This document shows, one piece after another, positions 33,601-48,500 of a DNA stretch of 64,000 nucleotides. The notes below the pieces were generated by a model that did not search any database, had not been told where the DNA came from, and saw nothing but the letters and a program-made list of their open reading frames with translations. The translations under genes and the position numbers were made by a program. The stretch covers positions 41,635,078 to 41,699,077 of the forward strand of contig OY744614.1 of the NCBI GenBank assembly GCA_963556255.1. The letters are read 5' to 3'. Each line of letters begins with the position of its first letter. Positions within the stretch are counted from its first letter, which is position 1. The stretch is from Allolobophora icterica. Lineage: Eukaryota > Annelida > Clitellata > Crassiclitellata > Lumbricidae.

Positions 33601-36600
33601 TGTGAACATCTTTCATAATACCTAAAATAGTTTGAGCAGAAGCCACAGGACACGTAAGGAAGGAAACTGCATCCAGTTTGCTGACTCAAAATGACAGGTT
33701 GAAAATAATTTCCATATTGTGAAACTATGCGTGGTGCATCGAGTGGTGTGAAACACGGTGTGTGGCTGTTTCGGTTGATGATTTTTAATTTTCTTTGTAT
33801 GCAGTCACCTACCGCGAAGCACTGCCATTTGACCTGATCCCATCGTATCGTGGAGCTGCTGTTAAGTACTCGTACAAAATCACAATCGGTGCCCAGAGGT
33901 TCGGTTCTCGTACCAAGCTAATGCGAGTTCCATTTCGAGTTTTAGTTGTTCCAGGTAAGGATCCTGTGTTCGGACTACAGCTGTAACGAATGTGATTAAT
34001 TGGCCCAATATGAATACAACTAGTATGCGATGTCAGAGTGGGGCATAAGCACAAACTAGACACGAGTATTTAAGAAATGTTTAATAGAACTCACTTTTTG
34101 TGGAGTAGTTGAGCTTCATATTGCCTTCAATTCTGAATTTATGTGGTGCCATACAAGACAGTAATTGTCCTTACTGAAGCTATGCAAGTTTGCTTTAGTA
34201 TTTAACATTCCAAATTCTCATGTGAAGGCAACTTCTACTTTAAGAAAAAGTAGCTGGATGGTGGATGTTGGTGATAATTGTTTGTTGAAATCTGCATTGT
34301 GCCTCTTGCATCTAGGATTGACAGCAGAGACATCTCTGGAGACGGAGCAAGCTGGAGACTACCGGCCGAGTAATCCCTTTCATCAGAAGCCAAAGAACGA
34401 AAATTCCGTGGTTGATATTGCCCTGGAAAATCTACAGACCATGACTGGTCGCAGAGGACCGAGTACGGACACACTTCTGCAAATAGTTTAAACGACTTAC
34501 TGTAAAACAAGGGACACTTAGGGCATTTGCGGTGTAATTTACTCATATTAACTTTTGCTTTGTAACCCTTTTCCTTATAATATTGAAAATAATAATAATG
34601 ATAACAGTATTAGTAAAAATTTAATAATAATAGCTAGTTGTTATAATACAGTACAGCATGATTCAGGTGGGTAAGATAACTGTACGTTTATTTTACTTAC
34701 TCATTCAGCAACCTTCGTGGCCTCTGGTCGCCCATGGCAGCCTTCTGGTTACTTTGATTGAAGCGGCTACTACTACAAGTGCATTTTTATTACAATGGCG
34801 CTATAGAAGTTATGAGATTAGGTCATGTGTTATGAGTTGAAGGATATTTTAACTTAGCATAGGCACAAGAGCAGTCCAATCCATTAACCAAAACACTTTT
34901 CTCTGTATTCACAGCTGAGTGACGCTTGTGGCTGTTGTCATGGAAATTCACCTTTATTTGAAGGTGACTGGCATGTATGTTAGCAAACAGCTGCCGTATC
35001 ATTGAAACCAAGAAGCCTGAATGTTGTGAAAATATATAGATCATGCTCTCGCATGATGAGTGTGTACTTAAGCTAATCCCTCTTGTTGTTAATGGGTTAA
35101 ATAATCACAAGACGCTTGAGAAGCCCGACTGAAATCCGATAGGTCATGATGTAACGCTAGCAAGTTCACCCTAACTAGTTTTAAGGAAACAGTTGTTGGA
35201 TGTTTGGATTTGAAGCTGATGTTTGAACTTTGTAGGCTTCTACAACATAACAAATTCTCGAGGAAGAGTTGCTAGGTTTTGTCTCTTCAAACAGGCGTAT
35301 AGAATCGGTGATGACATTGTCGGAACGTGTGACTTCACTCAAGGCAACGTCTCCTGTGTTCAGGTTAGTACACGAACTGTTATTATGCTGTTATCTGGCC
35401 ATACATGTACTGTGATAACAGCAATTAGTCCATGCACAGTTTTAGGCCTTGCATATGCAATGATCCAAAACGACATGGACTGTGATTATGGACGATTTGA
35501 CGGACTGTTATTGGGAACTTCATCTACTTTGAGTATATATTGCAGATGCTATGCTTCAACCCATTTTCACACTTTGTGTCTTAAACTAAGCATACATGCA
35601 CGGCTGTTTTTAAGCTGGTGCAAAAGTTAAATTTAATTTAGTTTTTGTAATTTGACAAAATTTTACACCTAAAATGTCCATTGATTTCATTTTACTTCAT
35701 TATGATCCGACTTGTTCTTAATGCCACTGGATATAAAATTCAGTCACAAAGACTTAAAAGAAAATCAAGCAAATTTAGGATCGATAATGCGAAACTTCTG
35801 AGATTTTGCCCAAGAGAATCTGCCGACATGTTTTCAGTGGAGAGAGGTTTATTCATATGCACACACTTGTTTGTTTTTCAGTTTTCAGTGACACTGCAGA
35901 GTGAGGAACAGATTGCTGATAGTTGCCGTCGTAAGACTGGCCAGGGTACCGTGACAACGGCTTACAGCAAGCACGACGAGTTCTGTCTGAACACAGCCAG
36001 AACGCACTTTGGCATAGCGATACCTCTCACGGCAACACCCAGCTTCACAACGGATCTAGGTCAGTTGCTGATATATTTGAGAAGTTTATATGATTGAGGA
36101 GCGAGCGATCTGTTTATGCTCTTGGTGGTTAGAGACCTTGCGCAGCATGTTATTTACACGAAGTTGTATTTGGAACCGTTGATCGACACATTGCCTTTAT
36201 GTGGCCGTGTTATCTAGATCTATGAGCAGTTACTTACGGTGTAAGATCCAGCAGTGTGTGAATAATACGAGAACATGCCATATATGCTTTATATTCACAC
36301 TCTGTGTGACCATGTGCATGTTAAACTTTTCATAATAATGTGTTTTGGCCTTTATTTCATGATGGGAAGGTGGAGGGGGAGGGACAGAGGACTGGTGCTG
36401 GAGAGGTAGGGTAGAGGAGGGGAAAGTAGGGATGGGGAGCAACAATGGATTTTCCCAGATGGGACGTTTTGCCAAACTAGCACGCAGATGCTTTGAATGG
36501 GATAGGCTAGCAATACTCGAAATACTGGCATGAGAAGTGCATGTAGTGCATTAAATAAAATTGAAGCCTTATAAATAATTTTAAAAGGTTATGTTGTGTT

Positions 36601-36833
36601 TCTATTTAGTCTCTCTTCGCTGGCGTCTCCATTTTGAGTTTGTTACGTCGAAGGTTCCGCTGCTCGACAGACCAGAACCAAAAAATCCAGATGACAGTCC
36701 AGTTTGGCAGGGACCGGCCCAACTGGACGTCGAGACCATGGTCTGGGATCTCCCGATTACGGTCTATGCCACAAAGCCGACGTTTGTCAACAGTGTATCG
36801 CTCCTGAAAACGGACAACGTCTGTCTGATCTGA
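30698..36833 (+). CDS. RGP1: RGP1 homologue, RAB6A-GEF complex partner protein 2, eight exons
   Basis: Together with RIC1, RGP1 forms a Golgi exchange factor that activates RAB6A (Ypt6 in yeast) and supports endosome-to-Golgi retrograde transport. Exons: 30698-30819, 31483-31637, 32726-32809, 33805-33954, 34316-34462, 35236-35363, 35882-36059 and 36610-36833. Every junction is GT/AG with matching phase, and the sum is 395 residues, close to the human protein. Recognisable blocks in order: 'GRSVFVAGEVIECCITF' (exon 1, first arrestin-like strands), 'LAWASAQIHCQC' (exon 2), 'RILFCDLILQPGET' (3), 'VKYSYKITIGAQR' (4), a variable acidic linker (5), 'FYNITNSRGRVARF' (6), 'FSVTLQSEEQ' and 'GIAIPLTATPSF' (7), 'VSLRWRLHFEFVTS' and 'WDLPITVY' (8). 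Exon 1 is read from the ATG in 'ttcgtaatggtgg', which fits the family start. It is transcribed away from the zinc-finger gene. Confidence 0.96.
31035..31140. repeat. Palindromic AT-rich hairpin in RGP1 intron 1
   Basis: 'ttgataaaatattgttaaaaattgtcattaacaataat' is followed by near-complementary 'attatttttgttaatgacagtttttatcaa', giving a stem of about 30 bp with a short loop. It is probably a small foldback MITE. Confidence 0.65.
31795..31910. repeat. Inverted copy of the GTTGATGCCTTGTG repeat
   Basis: 'gtgtctgatgcacaaggcatcaaccgatggcacaccaaaaccaagccgtaatc' is the reverse complement of the 10600-10700 block. A direct copy lies at 32405-32470. Confidence 0.6.
32898..33105. mobile_element. Family B hAT-like MITE (GAGGAGGCAAC)
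   Basis: Begins CAGGAGCGTAACCAGACTTA and ends ATGTAGCTACGCCTATG, flanked by the perfect 8-bp repeat GTTATGAT (32890-32897 and 33106-33113). The interior repeats 'aagaggaggcaac' three times, one of them opposed by 'ttgcctcctctt'. Other copies: 40732-40865 and about 54979-55131. It lies in RGP1 intron 3. Confidence 0.85.
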
Positions 36834-37461
36834 TTTATTGCATAGCTAGAAAAACTCAAGTGAAACAGATTGTCCATCTGCAAAACTGCAGTTAGCGTTT
36901 TGTTGATCTGAAAACGTTGATCTGCCAGTTTCGCTGGATGTACCGTAGGGGTCGTCCATAAAGGACGTCTGCAAAATATGATCTACTTTGGACCCCTCCC
37001 TCCCTCTTGTCCGCATTTGACCTTACCCCCTTCCTCCCCCTTTGTGGACGTCCGCATGCCTAAGCCAATTTTTAATGTCGTCATCATTATTTTTGCAATT
37101 ATTCCACAGTACCTGTGCACGTTTAAGTGACAGTTCGGGTTTCATATCGCAGGATGTGCAGTAATAAAGCCTCTAAATTTAAAGTCGCAGTAAAGGTTCA
37201 TTCATGAGGCTTTTAGGTAATCACTTAATTTCTGACATTTTCATCTTTCGAGGAAGGTTGAAACAAGGCGGTGTCTAAAAAACGATCAAATTTAAAAGCT
37301 TAGATGTGGATGTCCGCACTGGTCATAACCCCCTCCACTTGTCCGTATTTGTCTGCATTTCGATGACCCCTCCTTCCCCCTCTACGGACGTCCTTTATGG
37401 ATGACCCCTAGCGAAGATTGTGCTGCATGTTAACCGAATTACAATTTAAGATGTATTGGGG
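36834..37461. other. RGP1 3' region
   Basis: The 3' UTR begins at 36834. A possible poly(A) signal AATAAA lies at 37163. The rest is occupied by the element 36948-37408. Confidence 0.5.
36948..37408. mobile_element. Inverted-repeat element, GGGGTCGTCCATAAAGGACG termini
   Basis: The left end GGGGTCGTCCATAAAGGACG is repeated inverted at the right end (GGACGTCCTTTATGGATGACCCC). It is flanked by TA on both sides, and an internal arm pair 'ctccctccctcttgtccgca' recurs. No transposase. The ends resemble those of 41070-41522 and 55586-56041, which are flanked by TTA. Confidence 0.75.
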
Positions 37462-37894
37462 CTGTAGTAAGCAGTTGTTATTGCAGTGGTGGGGTTCTAT
37501 TTAAACAATTATTGTTTTGTGTATAGTTATTTATAAGTAATTCATCCCTGTCACGCAACAGCAAGGTTTACTTGGCCTGCCGAATGATCATGATAGTTGA
37601 GAGGGATTCATTCCACACGGCTCCGCTGATGTTTGTGGTTAATGCCTTTCCTTTATGCTCGATGTCAATTCGTAAAGCACAGGGGACCACATCCACTGTT
37701 AAAAATTATCCAGATTCACATTGTTTGAACAACTGGTGCTGCATAGTTTTCTGTTTTTAGTATGAACATTCCGCTTAGATTTACTTCAATTCGGTAGTGG
37801 TACTTAGAAACGTGTAATTATAATAATAATAATTAGTAATTATTGCCATCTCTGGAGACATTCATATCACAGCTCAAGGCCAATCTGTTTAAAC

Positions 37895-39441
<1,547 letters not shown>

Positions 39442-40456
39442 GTTTAAACTATCTTATGACTGTCATTAATATTTTAAACTCGTGTACAATGCTCTGTCCT
39501 TTTGCCTCGGCTGTGCTGCAGCACTATACAAATCGAATTATTTTTATTATTAATTAATTAAGCTGGAAGTGTTTTAAAGGAATTTATTGTAGACAAGAGT
39601 GCACTGTCAAGCCAAGGTACCAGAAGAAATCGTAAACAATTATGCATTTGTGTAAATAGCTGCCTAACTGGTGCAGTTGTGCTACTTAGATGTATCCTGG
39701 ACGAATTAAACTGTGCTGTGTACTACAATGCGGAGATTACAGTGTTTGTTTCTGGTCTGTCAAAGTGGGCTGTAGTGTTCCATCTGGTCTTCTTTGGTCC
39801 TGTAAAGCACTGGCCGTGGCAGTTTTCAAGGGTTGAAAGATTTGGGTTTGACCACAAAGGACGTCTGATAAAATGACCTAATTTAAACTCCTCGCTGTGT
39901 TCGCATTTGGCATCATGACTGCGAGCGCTTGTACAGACGTCCATAGGAAAGCCTTGGTCTTGACGGACATCCGAAGTAATCGCTGTCTGGCCTGGGCTGT
40001 CTCCGTTGATCCGACTGAGTTTGGGCAAACCCAGCTGGTAGATTGCAAGACGGTATGAGCAGCTAAGTGGGAAGAGGCTTAGCAAACTCTGCGAGAAAAC
40101 GATAGGTCAGTGTAAAACAGGGGGCAACGTGGCGGACTGGCGGAAGCTTACCCCAAAGAGATGCAAGTCTGTCTCGTTGATGGTAAGAGGAAGGTTGATC
40201 GGTAGCTTCCAAGCAAGTCAAAGAGATCGTTTGATTCTTGAAAAGGATTTTCAATGCGAAAAAAACGCTTAATTATTTATGTAAAGTCTTTGACCATTAT
40301 TTATTTTTAAAGTTGTCATGTGTTCATTTTTATGAATAGCTATTATATGCAAAAGCGTCTTCCCCCACCCCCCTACAAAATGTTTGCACCCCCTTACAAA
40401 AATTCCTGTGCATGCCCATGGATCCGCCTTTGATACCAGGGAGTTTGAATGTCGTG

Positions 40457-40600
40457 TTAGGCGTCCATCCCTGCTAGTGTTTGGATGATTTCGTTTTGTT
40501 GTTCAGTGTCCTGTGGAGCAGATCCAGGTTGCGTTTTCTTGCGTAGTTGACCGATTATCTGCTCCATGTCTTCTTCGTCAAACGCCTCATTTATGTTGTC
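40457..40600 (-). CDS. Channel copy 1, last exon (C-terminal tail)
   Basis: 47 codons plus TAA after acceptor 'ttgtcag', phase 0. It encodes 'DNINEAFDEEDMEQIIGQL...GMDA', acidic and helical-looking, with no membrane segment. A poly(A)-type AATAAA on the minus strand lies at about 40300. Confidence 0.85.
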   Translation of the reverse strand, partial: DNINEAFDEEDMEQIIGQLRKKTQPGSAPQDTEQQNEIIQTLAGMDA

Positions 40601-43600
40601 CTGACAAAATGTAAACGTTGCAATATAATGTAGATTCTAGAAAGCAAATCCTGTAGCGAAAAGCAACAGTCTGACGAAAACTGCATGGTTTGGCATTTAA
40701 CGGTTTTAACCACATGTATACAACGTGTACGCTAGGCCGTAGCCAGACTTAAATTCAAGAGGAGGCAACTCTGGGAGACATCCAGCAGATGTAGTAGGGG
40801 TGCGGCGGTATAACCCACGGAAATTTTTTGAAATCTAAATAAGCCTCAATGTGGCTACGCCTATGTGTGTACGTGTTTTATTTATTTATTTATACGAACA
40901 TTTTTAACGCGGGGCAACTCACACAGAAATGTTAATTTCAGGCGCGGTAGTAACTGAGCGTTCAAGCAGAGGCGTTTGAGGCTGTTCCTCGCACCTAACC
41001 CTCTCAAAGGAGTCTCTGGTCGAAAACAAACAGGTAACACTGATTTTAATTAAATGCTCAGTGGCGTTAGGGGCCATCCATATATTACGTACACAAAAAT
41101 CCGGGAAAATTGGACCCCCTCCCCCCCCTGTTCGCAAGCGTACTTTCTTCCACCACCCCCCCTGAGTACGTACGTTTGACGCGCACCCCCCCCCCGATGA
41201 CCAGCTGCAGAAAGTGTCTCCAGGCAGCCTGTCTGCACTTTAGGCCAGATTATTGAAGGGCCAATATAGAGAAATTATAGGTGTCGTTCACAGCACAGAA
41301 TAACTGCACATGGCTTTTATATAATGTAATAAAATGCCATGGGACGACTATAGGATAATACAGAGTTATAAATAGGCTAATGTGGACGTCATAATTATAA
41401 ATTTATTTTGGGTACGTACACATTTTGTTACCCCCCTCCCCTCCCCGTTCGCACCCGTACGCAAAATCGCCAAAATCCGACCCCCCTCCCCCTAAGTGCG
41501 TACGTAATATGTGGATGGCCCCTTATTCGCCAGCCCAAGCGACGAGGCGTAGGACAAACGTTTAGGCTATCCGTTAGCAAACGGTGCCCGATTAACTGGA
41601 AAAATCGCAGCTGGCAAACTCCGGCTTACAGAACCCACTCAAAGGAGTTCAGTGTTGAAAAGAATCAGATAACGCAGACCTCAAATGCATTGAGGATGTG
41701 GAATGACGACAGACGAATGAAAAGTACAAACACAGGCGTAATTTGTGGGGGATACGAGAGGTGCCCGTAACCACACTTTTTGAACTGAGGGGTACCGTAT
41801 CCCCACTTTTGAACAATGCCAATCAATATTTTATTATTGTGCCTTTCCAGAGATCTATATCAGTCTCCGCCTTGCTTCGTTTATGTAAGAAATTGATAGC
41901 CAACCCCATTCCCACACTTTTTAGACAAAAGTTACGCCCCTGCGTACAAAGCACACAGTTAAACCTAGTGTGGGAATTGTAGAAAAAGACTGAGGAGGTT
42001 TGAACATTTTATCCGTATTTTGAAAACTGATGTCAACGATTTTTGATAGCAACCGATTTCAACGCTAGCAGTTTTGCAAGTCAGACTCGAATCAAAATCA
42101 ATTCCTGTGTTGAGAAAATTCAAAAATGCATACACGATACACCATGGAAATTTCTTCTTAGGCCTACGTATGAGATAATTGCGCTTTAGCATTTCGAATA
42201 GGCCTACTGTGTGATATAAATGAGTTAAAATTGTGAAAGAACGCTGGTACTTGCCAGTGATGTCTGCTCAGTTTTATTCTTCTTTCTCTGCAAGAGAAAT
42301 GACAATCGTTCAAGATCTATTCAGTTGCCAACACGTTGCGAGTGTTCTTGAAATTATGATAATACAGGGCAGACTATGTAGAGTAGACGACAACGGTTAT
42401 AGCTGGGACTAATATTTTAATAGGTCCAGGTTATAGTAATTCGTTTTCATATCGATTTCAGGATTCAGTAGATCTATCTATCCATCCATCCATCACAATA
42501 TGTAACTCACAGCTCTTCTTTTTCTTCCTCCTTCCGAATTCATTCTCCCCTACATTTTCCTCTCCTTCCACCCGTGGTCCTTCTCCTAATCCTAATCCTT
42601 CTTTCTTCTCCTTGTTTTTCTTTTTGCTTTCCTTTCCTTCTTATCATCATCGTCGTCGTCGTCATCACCATCGTCATCGCCATCATCGTTGCCATTGTCA
42701 TTATCATCATCATCATCGCCATCATCGCCATCATCATCGCCCTCATAACATCGCTATAATCATCATTATCATCATCATCGCCAGCATCATTATTTTCTTT
42801 CCCCTTCTCTCTTTCGTTGCCCCTTCTTCCTTCTCTCCTCCTCTTCTTCTTCCTCTTCCTTGCATTGCGCTTCAACCACAAGGACTAAAGCAGACCGAGG
42901 CTTAACAACACAACCTGGTAGAGCACGAAGAAGAAGAAACAGACGAGAAGATTAAACACGATGAAGGCCGAGAACAGTACGCCAAAGGCAACGTTGTCCA
43001 TGGCGCGAAGATCCCGGTTACAGACGCTGTCTCGCATGGATGAAAACGTCGCATGCCAGATGGAGGTGAAGAGCAGCAACGTCTGCAGACTCATCATGTA
43101 CTTGTCCTACGGCGAAACAGTGACAAGCTGACTGAAGCAAATTTATATAGGGCCACTGTAAATATAGGAAAAGGCGCTATTTAAATAGCCAGCTACATAC
43201 ATACATGTATATGTAAATACACAGATACCGTACCATATATCAATGCGTAGGCTACATCCATCCATCCATTAGTACGTACATGCAGTGATGGGCAATAGTT
43301 AGGCTAACTAAAAAAAGTTGCTAACTTTTAGTTTAAATTTTTCAGTTAAGGATGAAGTTTAACTTTAAAAATAGTTTAGTTAAAACATAGTTTAAAAAAA
43401 ATTTAGTTGCTAACTAAAAAGTTTAACTTAAAAAATAAGCAATACGCAACTATTTTCCACAATGAACATTGATCGCTGTCAACAACTCAAGGCGAAACTT
43501 ATTGATTAACACTGTATGGTTTTAGCATTAACAGCCAGTGATGTAGTCGAGTCCACCTAAGCCGAGTCCGAGTCGAGCCCGAGTCCTGAAGTGTTCGAGT

Positions 43601-45494
43601 CCGAGTCCGAGTCACTACAGATCGAGCCCAAGTCCGAGTCCAAGTCCATCCACATCAAAATACACTGAACCACGCAATTCAATGCCACATAAAAATAACA
43701 GAACTATTTAGGCCCTATGCAGAAATGACTGTAAATGTAATTAACCCATATTTCACATAAAAACACTAAATTAAATCAAGTTTTGTTAGATAATCTGGCA
43801 CGATCATGAGGACACATAAAAATTCTTCCACTGCTAAACACAGGTTCAGTAGGTAGGAACAGCTAGAACTGTTAATACCACAAGTGCATCGATCCGTGTC
43901 ATGTCACGTCCTCGCTCCTTCTCTACACTGGAAAGGGCGATACGATAGTTTCTGCTAATTCGAAGCGATAAAATAATAGCTCCACGCACAGTTTAGCATT
44001 ATGATTTAAGATATATTTACAAATCGACAATCCCTAGTATTCGGTTCAATATCATGCCCTTCACGGTTTCGCCTCTATAAATGTGCCCGTCCACGCCGAT
44101 AACACAACCTCCGTCTAATACCCCAGTCTATTCATGATACTCGTCTTCGCTTCATTAGTTTCTATTGTGTGCTGGTAGGAATAGTTCCATCTGTTCCGGC
44201 TTATGCCTATAGGCCTATATATATATACCTATAGCAGTAAAAATAGATACCCTCTGTCTTATACCCCAGACTATTCATGATACTCGTCTTACATTTCAAA
44301 CGGAATATTTTCACCTGTTCTGGCTTATGCCTGTATCGACGATCAGCTGGGTATTCACGTCCGTTCTCAAGTGAGGGGTGGTCTTGGCCGTCACAATCAT
44401 GGCAATACAGTTGCCTGTTCTGCCCAGAAATTGTGACTCGGAAAACGAGTCAGCGAGTCAAATTCGAGTCCAGGGTTCGAGTCCGAGTCCAAGTCCGAGT
44501 CGTGACAGTCCAAGTCCTAGTCCAAGTCCGCAGAAAATCGGTCTCGAGTCGGACTCGAGTCCTTGGCCGGACTCGAGTACTACATCACTGTTAACAGCGT
44601 GTGTTTTCAATTTCATACACTACTTATAGTACGCCTGTTAGAACAGTACACATTGCATACTTTGAAGGTGAAATTGTCAGTGACGCTCTGCAAATGTTTG
44701 AAGGTGAAATTGTAATTGTAGGCTTATTTGAAAACACAGGCTGTTAATGCAAATGCAGAACGTTGTTGACTAAAAAAATAGTTTAGTGCCCATCACTGCG
44801 TACAAGCGCGGAGAAGTGTTACTGTGTTAGGGCAGTTGTATTGTATTAATCTAACTGTAGAAACATAACACCTCAAAGGCAGATGCTATTTTTGCAGAGA
44901 GCTATTCTCAAATCAGCCTTATGAAAAGGTTATTGCTGACAACACGCCATTCTTAAGGCGGTAATCTATCGTTTTAGTGTTCCAGATTGTTGGAAAGACT
45001 TTAAAGTTAAACCACGTGAAGGCGTCGGGCAGAAGTGAGCACGGCAACTTACCAAGTACGTGAGATAGGGAATCTTGGGCAGACTTTGAGTGACTAGAAA
45101 CTTGTAGGAGAACGAGCTGATAACTGGAATCAGAGTCAGTTGAATTCGAGTACCGGCTGATGTTTCCGGAATTGAGAACGTTGCGTATGACAGGCCGCCA
45201 ATGAAGAACTGCGGAAACAAAATGTTCAATACATCGAAATTACTAGAATAGTCCATTTGGTTTTCTGCTCGTCATACATTGCGATACAATGCAACTGTAT
45301 TTTGATATTGCCCTCCTTCCAAAGTTCAGAAGTACACACGACCATACGCCATCCAGGGAGAATCGAATCTACGGCCTTCCGGTTACAAGGCAAAGAACAT
45401 ACCGCTACACCACCGCGTCCTCACCGCGTTATCATACTACCGTAATGGCAATCGCAATTGAACCTCAGACGAGGCGCTCATCTTTACATTCATT

Positions 45495-45588
<94 letters not shown>

Positions 45589-48500
45589 GTGTTTGTCCAA
45601 GCGATTAAATTGTCTATCCAGCGTAGTCATCCTCAGTCTTTGTTTCTTTTTCAACACTAATCGGGTATAGCCTAATCATCCAATGTACGTCCTGTTATGT
45701 AGACAACTAAGTCTTTCAGAACAGTTCTGTTAGAAATTTTTGAGGAATGTCAAGACAATAATCATGAACATGATTACAGAGGCGTCTATCCCCCCTAAGT
45801 TATTGGAGCAACTTTCCCTTCCCCCTCTTCTTCCCCTCTTCCCCTTCCTTCCCCCCTAAAATGGTGGCACACACTGACATATCTTCCCCCTATTTCTTGG
45901 ATGGAGCATTTGCTCCAAGGTTTCTATGGTGTAGACGCCCCTGCATGATTAGGCCTATGATTAGGTCACAAAGAATTTCAAGAATTTTTTGCGCTATTTA
46001 AAGAATTTAAAGAATTTTACGAATTGCAAGGATTCCAGTAATTTACAAAGTGTAAATCATTTGAGGTAGGCCTACTTGAAAGACGAGGAAAGGATTTTGT
46101 TGATTAAAATTTGCAGCCACATGTAGGCCTACCATTAAGACACCGACATTCCAGATGAAAAATGACGGTCTCCTCGATACTCTACAGGCGGCTGTCAGCA
46201 ACGGAAGCCTCCTGCTGTTGGATCGTTCACTGATGTTGAAAGTTTCGACTGCTGTTCCTGTCCACGTCTCCACGCTGTTATGGAGGTGCCATTCCACGTG
46301 ATCCGTAAACCTTGCAGTTCTAACTGAACTCGTCCTTAGAAGGTCTTCGATCAATTCCAACTCCGTCTCGTCACGCTCCGAGACTAAGATGACCTTCAAC
46401 ATCTACGACAGGACAGAGCCAACCGATTCTAGATAAACCATGACTATATCATGTGAACCATTTGTACAGTATGCGCATGAATTACACGTATCGCGAGAAA
46501 ACGTGCACATTCCTCACATTTAAGCTCCTCGAAATTTCATGTGGACTGTAATTGAATTTAACTCAGACTCTCGAGCAGTTGTATGTGCTCTCTGCATTCT
46601 AAAGACCACTTACTGTTCTGTGTGGTTCATGTGACGTTGGGTACTTCCATTTCACCCTACTTGTGGACATAGGCGTAATTTGTGGGGGTACGATGGGTTC
46701 CCGTACCCCCTACTTTTTGGATTGAGGGGTACCGTACCCCCACTTTTTGAACAATGCCAATCAATATTTTATTATTGTGCCTTAATTCTCAGAGATCGCA
46801 GTCTCCACCTTGCTTCGTGTATTTAAGAAATTGGTACCCCCACTTTTTAGACCAAAGTTACGCTCCTGCTTGTGGATATATTAGAGATCATACAGTGGCA
46901 CTCAATAGACGGGGCCGTTGAGAATTTAATCCCAAATGCACATTCATTCATACATTCATTCATACATACATACATACATACATACAAACATACATGCATA
47001 CATATATGCATACATACATACATACATACATACATACATACATACATACATACATACATACATACATACATACATACATACATACATACATACATACATA
47101 CATACATACATACATACATACATACATACATACATACATACATACATACATACATACATACATACATACATACATACATACATACATACATACATACATG
47201 GAACATGAGTGCAAGAGAGGATCACAAGTGACCTGGGTGTCCAGCGGAAATCGACGGAGGTCAATGGAAAACCAGAATTGTCCGGTGACACGTCGGTTCT
47301 CACAGACTGTTGCCAGGAGGCCAGTGTCGTCGTTGTCAAATGCAACGCTGTACCAGACCGACTGTTGCGTCTCTCGAGTGGCATTCTGGACCGTTAAGTT
47401 CGGCTTCCATTCAATCTCAGACTCAATGTTACTACTACCTGTCTACAACAATCGAATTCATTAACAATTCTGATTACAAACCTTATCGTAATCGTACATG
47501 TAAAACTCGAGATTTCTAAGTGCAGATTCCTAGCTAATTCGACTCTAAGAAATCCCGGATATTTCGTAGGCAGTATACATGACCCTGTTGGCAAAAGACA
47601 GAAAGAGGAGCATGTAGATTGTAGAGGAAGTATTTCTCTTTGAGAGGAAAGAAAGCAGATGATTTTATGAGCAAGAGCACTCTTCCATGGGAGGTTCTTA
47701 ACAGACTCAGAGTCGGATACATAGGGCTACATATTTTCTATGATATGAAGAAAGGTTATGTGGCAGGCTGCTAGGTAACCTCTTCCTGGTCGACGACGGC
47801 AAAACTTCTAGGCTGTATCGTTCAAGGTCAGTTTAGTATACGCTGTTTGACTGAGTTGTTATGCCTGATGCTGTGCTGGATCCAGTAGATACAGCTGACA
47901 TTACCGAGTAAGCGTGTATCATGATCTTATAAAGTGTGTCATAGAGCTTTGATTATTTGATTGTTACTTACTTACCTGAGTATAATAATAATAATAATAT
48001 TTATTCTTTAATTAAGCGCCTGCAAACGCACTGCGCTGTACATGTACATGTTATGCGATAAATCTTATAATTAACTACTAACAAAACAGACAGCCTGCAA
48101 TACACGGCGCAAATTGCAGCCTACAAAGCATGTCCGCCTATGGGACTCGATCCCTGTACCTCTCGCACTCTACGCCAGATGTTATCCAATGCACTATCGG
48201 TCCCCCCAATCATTAGCACTGTTATAATTATAATTATTATTATTATTATTATTTTGTATTATTTTGTATTATCATTATGATTATTATTATTGCCAGTGAT
48301 ATTGGTGTTAGTGATGTCGTGACTGTTATTACCAGTATTGTATTATTACTAAGGCTTAAGTATTAATTAAGAAATAAACTCAAGTATAAATGATACTCAG
48401 GAAAGAGGGGTCAAGGCTAGGATAAGCTATTAGCTTTTTCTTGGCTCCTGTCGCACTGTACTTGCTTGCTCATGGCTGTAATTGTAATACTTGTTTTTGT

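Noticed and set aside
42540..42905. Lys/Arg-rich minus and His/Ile-rich plus frames
   Set aside because: Pyrimidine tract and ATC microsatellite within the last channel intron.
45289..45670. Poly-Ser and poly-His frames
   Set aside because: (ATC)n microsatellite next to a SINE head.
46943..47200. CRISPR-like array
   Set aside because: A simple CATA microsatellite without spacers, in a eukaryotic genome.
46847..47384. Several overlapping Tyr/Met/Cys/His/Thr repeat frames on both strands
   Set aside because: They are translations of the (CATA)n array; only the 47233-47438 minus-strand part outside the array is a real exon, in another frame.
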